The position numbers and the translations under genes are program-made. A DNA stretch of 64,000 bases from CAMPKL01 sp963817465 (GTDB lineage: Bacteria > Acidobacteriota > Terriglobia > Bryobacterales > UBA6623): NCBI GenBank assembly GCA_963817465.1, contig CAWFOP010000005.1, forward strand, positions 186,001-250,000, written 5' to 3'. Numbering within the stretch: the stretch's first letter is position 1; the number at the start of each line of letters is the position of its first letter. A model generated the notes under the pieces. It did not search any database. It saw nothing but the letters and a program-made list of their open reading frames with translations, and had not been told where the DNA came from. Of the stretch, positions 38,520 through 46,844 are shown piece after piece.

Positions 38520-39207
38520 ATGCGGGAAATCAAAACGGCGCTGTTGGCGGCATCGATTCTATTGGGTCCGGCTTGGGAGGGAGCTCACGCGGAAGAGCCG
38601 AGCGCCCGCCGCCTGACGCTGCGGACGTACAACTACGCAGGAATCCTTCCTGAAGTTCTGGCTCGCGCCGAGAGGCGGGCGGACCGGCTGTTCGAACAGG
38701 TCGGGCTCGAGACGCGGTGGCTCCACTGCCCGACCTCGCCGGACAGATCGCCGAGAATCCGGCCTGCGGCGCGCCGATCGGATCCGCTGACTTCATCCTG
38801 AACCTGCTGCCCCTGTCGATGAGCAAAAAGTACGGGCTCAAACGCAGCGTCTTTGGATTCGCGCGGCCTACGGCCTACGGGTCCGGCGGCGATTGGGTCA
38901 GTTTGTTCGTCTCGCGCGTGACGGATTTGGCCCGGCGCGGTTCGATCAGCGGAAGCCACGAAGATGTCGAGGCGCTCATCCTCGGGCACATGCTGGCGCA
39001 TGAGGTCGGGCATTTGCTTCTTGGGCCCGGGAGCCATTCAAAGACAGGAGTGATGAGCTTTCCGTGGAACAAGCGTACGCTCACGCTGATGGAGCGGAAC
39101 CTGTGCGCTTTTCAAGGGATGAGGAAAACCGGATTCAACTGGAGTTGGCGCGGCGCGCGGGGCTGCTGCCGATGGTGGCCTCGAAGGATGGAGCTAGTTC
39201 CCTCTGA
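38520..39207 (+). CDS. Secreted HEVGH zinc metalloprotease-like protein, frameshifted
   Basis: An exported protein of about 228 residues whose family is widespread in Acidobacteriota. Start ATG 38520 (MREIKTALLAASILLGPAWEGAHA, signal peptide) has an AGGG Shine-Dalgarno. The conserved core is LTLRTYNYAGI, DRLFEQVGLETRWLHCP, ILGHMLAHEVGHLLLGPGSHSKTGVM: HExxH (HEVGH) with a distal His, giving a zincin site. Two small deletions disrupt the frame: near 38720 (frame 3 to 2, between HCP and PDLAGQI) and near 39105 (frame 2 to 1, giving FSRDEENRIQLELARRAGLLPMV to the stop at 39205-39207). Both restore conserved sequence, so they are probably sequencing errors. Substrate unknown. Confidence 0.75.
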
Positions 39208-39309
39208 TGGAAGGGCGACGGAGGGCAAACGACGGCCCAAGGCGAGCGGCGCTCAGGCGCCTCGCCGCAGCGTGGCGACCGGCGTCGGCCTGCTAATGTA
39301 GACGGCCAT

Positions 39310-40862
39310 ATGGACCGTCGAAGATTTCTACAAGTCGCCCTCGCCGGCGCATCGTCCGGCCTCGCTCGGGCCCAGCAAGCCAAGGCGGGCAAACTGACTC
39401 TCGATCTCAAGGGCGCCGGCCCGAAGATCTCGCGCCACCTCTACGGCCACTTCGCCGAGCACCTGGGCCACTGCATCTACGAGGGGCTATGGGTCGGCGA
39501 AGACTCGCCGATCCCGAATACGCGCGGCGTCCGCAACGACGTCGTCGCGGCGCTGCGGAAGATGAAGATTCCGAATCTGCGCTGGCCGGGCGGCTGCTTC
39601 GCGGACACCTACCACTGGCGCGCCGGCATCGGGCCGCGGCAAGGGCGTCCCAAGACAGTCAACATGCATTGGGGCGGGGTCATCGACCCCAACACATTCG
39701 GCACCCACGAGTTCATGGACTTCTGCGATCAGACCGGCGCCGAGCCCTATATCGCGGCCAACGTCGGCTCGGGCACGCCTCGCGAGATGTTCGAGTGGAT
39801 CGAATATCTGACGTTCGACGGCGAGAGCACGCTAGCGGAGGAGCGCGCGAAGAACGGCCATCCGGCGCCGTGGAAAGTGCCCTTTCTGGGCGTCGGCAAC
39901 GAGAACTGGGGCTGCGGGGGCAACATGACCGCGGACTACTACTCGGACATGTACCGGCGCTTCGCGGTTTATGCGCGTGGGCTGTCAGGCAATGATTTGA
40001 CGCGCGTCGCGGGCGGCCCCGGGGGCGGCGATCTCGAGTGGATCGAGACTCTGATGGAGCGCATTCACTCCAACATGGAGGCGGTCTCGCTGCACTACTA
40101 CACGATCGGGTCGCGGCGCTGGGCTGACAAAGGGCCGTCGACCGGATTCGGCGAAGACGGCTGGATCGCGATTCTCGACAATGCGCTGCGCATCAAGACA
40201 ATCCTCGCCGACACCATCCGCATCATGGACCATCACGACCCGGACAACCGCGTCAAGCTCTTCGTGGACGAGTGGGGGACTTGGTACCACCGGAGCCGGG
40301 CGCAATCCGGCGTTCTTGTACCAGGAAAATACGATTCGCGACGCGCTCGTGGCCGCCGCGACGCTGCACATCTTCCACGAGAACGCCGAGCGGGTGAAGA
40401 TGGGCAACTTGGCGCAGTTGGTCAATGTGCTGCAGTCGCCGATTCTCACCGAGGGCGAAAAGATGGTGCTCACGCCGACTTACCACGTCTCGAGATGATG
40501 AGCGTGCATCACGACTCCCAGGCGCTTCCGCTCGACCTCGATACGCCGTACTACACGGCGGGCGACAAGATCAACCCCGCGCTAAGCGCGTCGGCGTCCG
40601 CGACGGCGGCGGCAAGACCCACTTGAGCCTGGCGAACCTGAGATCAGCCGCCGCGGTCGACGTGGACTTGAAGGTGTCCGGCGGTTCGCTCGGGCGGCCG
40701 AACGGCAGGATTCTGACGTCATCGGCGCTCGATGGGCGCAATACCTTCGCCGAGCCGAATCGTGTGACGCCCAAGACGTTCACCGGCGCGGAGGTTGCGG
40801 GCTCGATGGTGAAGATCAAGGCCCCGCCGCGGTCGGTCATTGTGCTGAGTTTCGAAGGCTGA
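39310..40862 (+). CDS. Alpha-L-arabinofuranosidase, GH51, frameshifted
   Basis: A GH51 glycosidase of about 515 residues, releasing arabinofuranosyl groups from hemicellulose. It has a Tat-like export signal (MDRRRFLQVALAGASSGLARAQ). Catalytic elements: GVGNENWGCGGNM (acid/base Glu) and LFVDEWGTWY (nucleophile Glu). The barrel ends near 40495 and the C-terminal beta-domain runs to the stop at 40860-40862. The frame is broken three times: about 40295 (between WGTWYH and NPAFLYQENTIRDAL), 40490 (after YHV, to EMMSVHHDSQ) and 40597 (before RDGGGKTHLSLANL). The first is best explained by two lost G residues in G-runs, the others by one lost base each. The C-terminal segment DVDLKVSGG...ILTSSALDGRN is conserved in frame 3. 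Confidence 0.88.
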
Positions 40863-40870
40863 AACTTTCG

Positions 40871-42469
40871 TCAGTGCGGCGCCACGGCGTTGAAATCGGG
40901 ATTCGAGCGGAGACCTTCAAACAGCGGCAGGGCGCGGGGGCAGAAGTCCAGCAACTCCGGCTCATACTCTTCGGCGGCTCTCTTGAGGGCTTCGAGGCAG
41001 CGGCTCTCTTGTTGGAGCGCGCAGTGCAGCAGGGCGCGCCAAGTAAAGCTGTGCGCCGCCTTGCCGTGCGCTTTCAGCGCCCTCCTGACCGCGCCGCTAT
41101 CGCCCATTCGGCCGCGTATGAAGGCGGCCAGCGCGGGTTCCGCCGCCGCGGCCTTCAGCGCCTCGTCGTATGCGCCGGCCGCGGCATACGCGAGGGTCAA
41201 GTAGACTCGCGCCCAATAGGCGGCCGGAGCGATTTCGAGGGTATAGGTGAGACGGACGATGGCCTCGTCATAGCGGCGATTCAGGTAAAGTATGCGCCCG
41301 AAGTCCTGATTCACCGTGACGCCGAGCGGGTCGAGCTCGAACGCCCGCTCGATCTCGGGAAGCGCCTCTTGGGGGCGCCCTAAGCACGCGAGCGTCATGG
41401 CGCGCCAATGTCGCGCGCGGTGGTCGCCGGGATTCTCCTCGAGCTCACGGCGAAAGGCGGCCTCGGCGCCGGTGAGGTCAAAGGTCGCGACGCAAACCGC
41501 GCCGACCGCCGTCCGCAGCCCCGGCAGGCCCGGGTCGATCTCGAGGGCTCTGGAGAGCGCGGCTTGCGCTCTTGGAATCGCGTCGCGCCACGGCTCCTTG
41601 GCATGAGCCCAACGGAAAACATGGCATTCGGCGATGCCGGCATACGCCGGCGCGCAATCGGGATCGCGGTCGATCGCCTCCTCGTAGCAGCGGATCGCGC
41701 GCCGTAGCGCTTCCGGGGTTCTTTGGTTCCAAAAGTACCGTCCGCGCAGGAGGGCGCTGTGAGTGTCGATGTCGAGAGTCGCTCGAAGCGCAGCGGAGCG
41801 GCCGAGCAATCGCTTGCTCAAAGCCTCGGCGACGGCTTGCGCCAGCGTCGCCTGCAAGGCGAACGGATCACCGATCTCGCGGTCGAAGCGCTGCGCCCAG
41901 AGATGGCAGCCGTCCGCGGCGCTCACGAGTTGGGCGGTGACGCGCACGCTCTTCCCCGCCCGGCGGACGCTGCCTTCCAAGACGGCCTCGACGCCGAGGC
42001 GTTTCGCAATCTCGCGGACGTCGCGCGCCTTGCCTTTGAAGTAGAACGCGGAGGATCGCGCGACGACTCGCAACGGCTGGGTTTGACTCAGCGCGGTGAT
42101 CAAGTCTTCGGTCAAGCCGTCGCTGAGGATTTCCGTCTCTTCGTCGCGGTCGAGATTGACGAAGGGCAGAACGACGATCGAAGGGGCGGGAGGGCCGGAT
42201 TCCCCGTGCGGCGGCGCGGCGCCTCGGCCGCCGAACTTGCGACCGCCGGCGGCGGGCCGGCTGTCCCACCACCTGTCGAGCTCGTCGGCGTAGGCGTAGG
42301 TCGAGCTGAGCTTGCGATGGCGGTGCCGCCTCACCGGCAGGTCTTCGGCGCCTTCCCAGCGCTGCGCGGTTCGCACCGTGACGCCGAGATGCGCGGCGAT
42401 CTCTTTCCAGGAGTCGAGCCGGCGGCGCGCCGAGGGGCTGTTCGTGTCCGCTGCGTTCCGCGGGGTCAT
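40871..42469 (-). CDS. HTH-TolB-like-TPR regulatory protein
   Basis: A regulator of about 532 residues. I prefer ATG 42469 (MTPRNAADT), which has GGAG nine bases upstream; the frame is open to ATG 42514. The N-terminal helix-turn-helix is LDSWKEIAAHLGVTVRTAQRWEG. A linker with Pro/Gly follows and then a TolB N-terminal-like domain (VVLPFVNLDRDEETEILSDGLTEDLITALSQ, RVVARSSAFYFKGKARDVREIAKRLGV, VEGSVRRAG), which in this family precedes TPR arrays. TPR units follow from about residue 250 to the end (AIRCYEEAIDRDPDCAPAYAGIAE and others). It resembles acidobacterial signal-transduction proteins that sense unknown inputs; no kinase or cyclase domain is visible. It reads toward the arabinofuranosidase stop. 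Confidence 0.88.
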   Translation of the reverse strand: MTPRNAADTNSPSARRRLDSWKEIAAHLGVTVRTAQRWEGAEDLPVRRHRHRKLSSTYAYADELDRWWDSRPAAGGRKFGGRGAAPPHGESGPPAPSIVVLPFVNLDRDEETEILSDGLTEDLITALSQTQPLRVVARSSAFYFKGKARDVREIAKRLGVEAVLEGSVRRAGKSVRVTAQLVSAADGCHLWAQRFDREIGDPFALQATLAQAVAEALSKRLLGRSAALRATLDIDTHSALLRGRYFWNQRTPEALRRAIRCYEEAIDRDPDCAPAYAGIAECHVFRWAHAKEPWRDAIPRAQAALSRALEIDPGLPGLRTAVGAVCVATFDLTGAEAAFRRELEENPGDHRARHWRAMTLACLGRPQEALPEIERAFELDPLGVTVNQDFGRILYLNRRYDEAIVRLTYTLEIAPAAYWARVYLTLAYAAAGAYDEALKAAAAEPALAAFIRGRMGDSGAVRRALKAHGKAAHSFTWRALLHCALQQESRCLEALKRAAEEYEPELLDFCPRALPLFEGLRSNPDFNAVAPH

Positions 42470-42625
42470 GCGAAGGCGCTCCGACGGCGACATTGTAGCG
42501 TCAAAGCGCGTCAATCGACGTCATGTTCCCCATGTCGCGCCCCGTCGCTTGAGCCGAGATCGGGCGGAGCCTACTCTGCGATCGAGCTCGCCTTTCACTG
42601 AGTTCGCAGCACAGGAGGAATGATC

Positions 42626-43210
42626 ATGACAACGGCTCGCACACTGTTGATGTGCGTCTTAGCAGCGGGGCTGCTCGGCACTGCGCCGCTTGCGGCGCCG
42701 GCTGCAGCGGCGGACAGCGGCAGGCCGGCCCCCGCTCAGTTTCCTTGGTTCCGCTTGGCCCCGGTGGGAACCTGGTACGCCACTTTTTTGATCGACGGCG
42801 CACCGCCGGGCTTCAATCTGCCGGCGTTGCTCACGTTCAACCAGGATTGGACGTTCACCGCGGTGGATGGGGGCGACTTTGGCGCATTGCCGGACCTTCC
42901 GTTCAACCAGACGGCGCAGCACGGCTCTTGGCGCTACAGCGGCGATCGCAAGTTCATCGCCGTCGGGATGATCTTCAGCTTCAAGAAAGATGCGGGGATG
43001 GAGGGACAGCTCGACAACATCCTGAGGACGCGACTCGAGATTAAGTTCGGCCAGAACACGGACGAGTTTACCGCTGTCGTGCGGCAAGAAATCTGGTTCT
43101 GCCCCGATACGTTTTCGTGCCCCGACCCGTTGACGGCGGCGCCGGACGTCACGATTCCAGCCGAGGAAGCGGGTTTCTCGATTCTGGGGCGGCGCGTGGA
43201 AGCCAAGTGA
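42626..43210 (+). CDS. Secreted hypothetical protein, lipocalin-like beta barrel
   Basis: A 194-residue exported protein of no named family. ATG 42626 has AGGAGG seven bases upstream (42613-42618), better than ATG 42620. Signal peptide: MTTARTLLMCVLAAGLLGTAPLAAPAAAA. The mature part has a GTWYATFLIDG start and repeated short strands (LLTFNQDWTFTAVDGGDFG, HGSWRYSGDRKFIAVGMIFSF, EFTAVVRQEIWF), with C-terminal cysteines in FCPDTFSCPD that could form a disulphide. The G-x-W and S-W pattern suggests a small lipocalin-like or allene-oxide-cyclase-like barrel; this is guesswork. It ends before a double hairpin shared with the flagellin gene. Confidence 0.7.
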   Translation: MTTARTLLMCVLAAGLLGTAPLAAPAAAADSGRPAPAQFPWFRLAPVGTWYATFLIDGAPPGFNLPALLTFNQDWTFTAVDGGDFGALPDLPFNQTAQHGSWRYSGDRKFIAVGMIFSFKKDAGMEGQLDNILRTRLEIKFGQNTDEFTAVVRQEIWFCPDTFSCPDPLTAAPDVTIPAEEAGFSILGRRVEAK

Positions 43211-43222
43211 CGCAAACGAACG

Positions 43223-43249
43223 AGCCCGGAGCCGCATAGGCCCCGGGCT
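43223..43249. terminator. Hairpin after the secreted protein
   Basis: A 7-bp stem (AGCCCGG at 43223-43229 with CCGGGCT at 43243-43249), closing an inner GCC/GGC pairing, begins about 13 bases after the stop and is followed by TTGGG. Confidence 0.6.
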
Positions 43250-43258
43250 TGGGAAGAA

Positions 43259-43285
43259 CGCCCGGCCCCGAGGAGAGGCCGGGCG
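43259..43285. terminator. Hairpin downstream of the flagellin gene
   Basis: A perfect 9-bp G/C stem (43259-43267 with 43277-43285) with a 9-base loop starts about 13 bases beyond the minus-strand flagellin stop (43298). It probably terminates the flagellin message. Confidence 0.7.
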
Positions 43286-43297
43286 CATTAGCTGGAG

Positions 43298-45706
43298 TTA
43301 GCCTCGGAGCAGGGCCAGGACCGCTTGCGGCGCGGAGTTGGCTTGCGCCAGGGCCGCGACGCCCGCTTGCTGGGCGATGCTCGTGCGGGTGAGGTTGGCC
43401 GCTTCGGCCGCCAGGTCGGCGTCGCGGATGCGGCTTTCGGCGGCCGCGATGTTGGTAATCTGCGTGGTCGCCAGGCCGATGGCGAACTGCAGGCGGTTTT
43501 GACCTCGCCCGACGTCGGCTTGGATCACGCCCAGCTTGGTGACCGCTTCGGCCAGCAGCGACACGGCGTTTTCGGCGTTCTCGCGGCTCGAGATGTCGGC
43601 GATGGAACCGCCGTCGAGCTGCGTGGACGTCAGCAGCAGGCTGTCGCCGGAGCCGGTGTCGTTGGCGAGGCCGTGGTTGTTGGACAGATCGCCGACGCCG
43701 ACGCTGAACCCTTGCGGCAAGTTGGCGAGGAAGCGGACGCCCTCGGCGCCGGCGCCGTCGCGCTCCTTGACGGCCACGATTTTCTGCAAAGTGCTGTTGT
43801 TGGAGGCCTGCAATGCGTCGTTGATGGCGTTGACCGCTTGATCGACGGTCACGGCGTTGGAGTTGTCGAGGTTGATGTTGAGCGTCTGAACGGCGCCGCC
43901 GTTGTCTTTGGCGGTGACGACCAGATTCTGGACGTCGTTGCCGTTGACCAGGCTAGTGAACGAGACCGGATCGGACGATATGCCGCTGGTGGCTTGCGCG
44001 CCGCCCGCGTTGACGGTGGACTCGACGAAGCCCGCGCCCTCGGCGACGGTTCCGGCGATGATCGCGTCGCCCGTGCCGGCGTCGGTGAAGTTGTCGAACA
44101 GCGGATTGGTGTCGTCGTCGTTGACGCTGACCACGAAGTTGCCGCCGCCGCCCTTGGTCGTGGTCTCGAGGGTGAGCGTGCTGGTGGCGAGGGTGGCGAG
44201 CAAGCCCGCGCCGGAGAGATTCGCATTGGCGTTGATGGCCGCGTTGATCTCGTCGGTGATGTCTTGCGCGGTCGCACCGTCGGCCACGGTGACACTGAGC
44301 GTTTCGGCCGATTCTGCGCCGGCGACCAGCACCTTGATCTCGACCGTCGAGGCCGCGCCGGACGGACCGGTGAGGTCGGTCGAGATAGTGTTGTATTGAG
44401 AAGCTCCAGCGGCGCCGAGCTCGGCCGCGCCGAAGCCCAGCACGTTGCTCGCGTCCCCGGCGACGCGGACCTGGAAGCTGTCGCCCGAGCCGTTGGTGAC
44501 GGTGAGCGCGCCGCCCGACGAAGCGACGGAAAAGCCGGCCGCGGTCAGGTCGGCGTCGGAGTCGATCGCGGTTTGCAGCTTGGTCGCGAGGGCCGCTTGA
44601 TCGTCGCCGATGGTCGCGGCGATCGTGACTTCTTTCGCGGACTGTAATCCGCCGCCGTAGAAGACGACCGAAATCGTGTCGGCCGCGGCCGCGGTCGCCG
44701 CGCTGACCGCGCCGGTACGCGTGATGTCGAGCGTCGCTCCCGCGGGGCCGCCGGAGTCGTAGTTGCCAAGCAGGGCGTTGGAGAGCAGGTCGCCGGCCTT
44801 CACCTGGAAAGCCGTATCGCTGGATGAGAACGCGAGCTGCTGCTTGCCGGTGGAGTCGGTGTTGACGGTCGCCTTGATGCCTGCGTTCTTGAAGGCTTCG
44901 CCCGCGGCGGAGGTCGAGCTGAAGCCGTCGATGGCGTTGTTGATGGCGGTGACGAGCGTGTTGCTGTCGACCACGCCGCCCAGGTTGACCGACAGGCTGA
45001 CGTTGCCCTCGTCGGAAAAACCGGGGCCGTTGAAGACGAAATTGGTGAAGCCCGCGGTGTCGAGGGAGGCGAGGTTCGTGGTGTCGGCGACAATCGACTC
45101 GACGCTGGTGGTCGACGATGCGCCGATGTCGGTCGTGCCTTCGGTTCCGCCCAGCGCTTGCACGCCTTGCAGGCCGAGGCGCTGACCGTTGACGGCCGAG
45201 TTCGTCAGGTCGATCGACACCGCGCCGTTGGCGGTTTCCGAGATGGAGCCGTTGGCGCGGCCGCCGCCGATGAAGACTTGCAGCGCCGCGTTGAACTGTC
45301 CGCCGGGGTCGAGGCCGATGGCCTGCGCCTGGCGGTTGATTTCCTCGATCACCGATTGGAACTCGCTGTTGAGCGCGCTGCGTTCGCCGGTGAAAGTGCC
45401 CGACGCCGATTGCGTGGCAAGCGTGCGGGCGCGGTCGATCAACAGCGAGACGTTGTTGAGGCCGCCGTCGATGGTCTGCAGCGTTGACAGGCCGTCCGCT
45501 GCGTTGCGCACGCCTTGCTGCAAGACGGCGATGTCGGAGCGGAAGCGGTTGGCGACGGCCAAACCGGCCGCGTCGTCGGCTGAAGAATTGATGCGCAGAC
45601 CCGAGGTCAAGCGCTGAATGGTTCTCTGCTGGGCGTCATTGGTCCGCCCGAGATTCTCTTGCGCCAACAGGGAGTTGACGTTGGTAACGATTGAAAATCC
45701 GGCCAT
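43298..45706 (-). CDS. fliC: Flagellin with a very large variable domain
   Basis: An 802-residue flagellin. The conserved D0/D1 ends are unmistakable: N-terminal VTNVNSLLAQENLGRTNDAQQRTIQRLTSGLRINSSADDAAGLAVANRFRSD and C-terminal AVTKLGVIQADVGRGQNRLQFAIGLATTQITNIAAAESRIRDADLAAEAANLTRTSIAQQAGVAALAQANSAPQAVLALL. Between them is an unusually long surface-exposed region (about residues 180-690), rich in Gly, Ala, Ser, Thr and Asp, with several flagellin-IN-like repeats (LSVTVADGATAQDITDEINAAINANANL, VTIAATIGDDQAALATKLQTAIDSDADL). No Cys residue is seen. The filament protein is exported by the flagellar type III system. It is a lone flagellar gene here, with a sigma-28-like promoter upstream. Confidence 0.96.
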   Translation of the reverse strand: MAGFSIVTNVNSLLAQENLGRTNDAQQRTIQRLTSGLRINSSADDAAGLAVANRFRSDIAVLQQGVRNAADGLSTLQTIDGGLNNVSLLIDRARTLATQSASGTFTGERSALNSEFQSVIEEINRQAQAIGLDPGGQFNAALQVFIGGGRANGSISETANGAVSIDLTNSAVNGQRLGLQGVQALGGTEGTTDIGASSTTSVESIVADTTNLASLDTAGFTNFVFNGPGFSDEGNVSLSVNLGGVVDSNTLVTAINNAIDGFSSTSAAGEAFKNAGIKATVNTDSTGKQQLAFSSSDTAFQVKAGDLLSNALLGNYDSGGPAGATLDITRTGAVSAATAAAADTISVVFYGGGLQSAKEVTIAATIGDDQAALATKLQTAIDSDADLTAAGFSVASSGGALTVTNGSGDSFQVRVAGDASNVLGFGAAELGAAGASQYNTISTDLTGPSGAASTVEIKVLVAGAESAETLSVTVADGATAQDITDEINAAINANANLSGAGLLATLATSTLTLETTTKGGGGNFVVSVNDDDTNPLFDNFTDAGTGDAIIAGTVAEGAGFVESTVNAGGAQATSGISSDPVSFTSLVNGNDVQNLVVTAKDNGGAVQTLNINLDNSNAVTVDQAVNAINDALQASNNSTLQKIVAVKERDGAGAEGVRFLANLPQGFSVGVGDLSNNHGLANDTGSGDSLLLTSTQLDGGSIADISSRENAENAVSLLAEAVTKLGVIQADVGRGQNRLQFAIGLATTQITNIAAAESRIRDADLAAEAANLTRTSIAQQAGVAALAQANSAPQAVLALLRG

Positions 45707-45762
45707 GATAGTCCTTCCTTGGTTGAGATAGATGGCTGGAGTCCATTCCTGCCTTGGATGGC

Positions 45763-45789
45763 TTATCGACCCGCTTGGGCCGGATTTGA
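45763..45789 (-). promoter_or_regulatory. Sigma-28 (FliA)-like promoter of flagellin
   Basis: On the minus strand, TCAA (plus 45786-45789) is followed after exactly 15 bases by GTCGATAA (plus 45763-45770), one mismatch in each element from the flagellar consensus TAAA-N15-GCCGATAA. It lies 56 bases upstream of the flagellin ATG, with an AAGGA-type Shine-Dalgarno between. Confidence 0.65.
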
Positions 45790-45799
45790 GGACGAGCTT

Positions 45800-46812
45800 T
45801 TAGTCTTCGGCGAGCTTGACGAGCTGTTTGCCGATATTGCCGCCGCCCAGCATGCCGATGAACGCCTGCGGGGCGTTTTCGATGCCTTCGGCGACGGTCT
45901 CGCGATATTTGAGGCGGCTGTTGCGCACCCAGCCCGCTAGCGCGTGAAAGCCTTCGGGGAAGCGCTCGGCGAAGTCGCTGATGAGGAAGCCGCGCACGAG
46001 CGCGCGCTTGATGACCAGATGGAACAGCCAACGCGGGGCCATTTCGGGCTTCTCGGCGTTGTACCCGGAGATCTGACCGCAGACGGCCACGCGAGCGCCG
46101 ACAGCGAGGCGGGCCATCGCGGCGTCGGTGAGATCGCCGCCGACGTTGTCGAAATAGCTGTCGCACGCCGTCGGGGCACAGCTCGCGGAGCTTGGCACCG
46201 TAATTGTCGACCTTTTTGTAGTTAAAGGCGGCGTCGAAGCCGAGCTCGCCCGTGAGCCAGGAGATTTTCTCGTCCGAACCCGCGACGCCGATGACGCGCG
46301 CGCCGGCGATCTTGGCGATCTGACCCGCAGCCGAGCCGACGGCCCCAGCCGCGCCCGAGACCAGGCACGTTTCGCCCGGTTGGGGAGCGCAGATGTCGTG
46401 CATGCCGAAGTAGGCTGTGAGGCCGGGCATGCCGAGCACGCCGAGAGCGGTCGAAATCGGCCCCCACTGCGGGTCGAACTTGCGCAAGGTCGACGCGGGA
46501 GCGGTGGCGTACTCGCGCCAACCGAGATCGGAGACGACGTAGGCGCCAGCCGGCAGAGAGGGCTCGCGCGACTCGACCACGCGGCCGACTACGCTGCCGA
46601 CCATGACGTCCCCCAGCGCGACAGGCGGGGCGTAGGATTCACGGTCGCTCATGCGGCCGCGCATGTAGGGATCGACGGAGAGGTAGAGGCCCTTGACCAG
46701 GCACTCTCCTTCTCCCGGCGAGCGGGTGGGCTCCTCGATCAGGCGAAAATCCGACTGCGGTCGGGACGCCCTTGGGGCGAGAGGCGAGGGTCACGGCGCG
46801 GTGATGAGACAT
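45800..46812 (-). CDS. CurA-like NADP-dependent oxidoreductase, frameshifted
   Basis: A medium-chain dehydrogenase/reductase of about 336 residues of the CurA/prostaglandin-reductase-like family, lacking catalytic zinc. ATG 46812 (MSHHRAVTLASRPKGVP) opens it; VKGLYLSVDPYMRGRMSD, the Rossmann SGAAGAVGSAAGQIAKIAGARVIGV and DSYFDNVGGDLTDAAMARLAVGARVAVCGQISGYN support the family. It reduces enones or similar alkenals with NADPH. The frame is broken twice by single inserted bases: near 46758 (after KGVPT) and near 46165 (LCPDGVRQ, should be CPDGVDSYFDNVGG). The +1 direction is the same as in most other broken genes in the window, so sequencing error is likely. Confidence 0.85.
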
Positions 46813-46844
46813 GTCACCGCGCAGATTAGCATTCGGCCGCCGGC

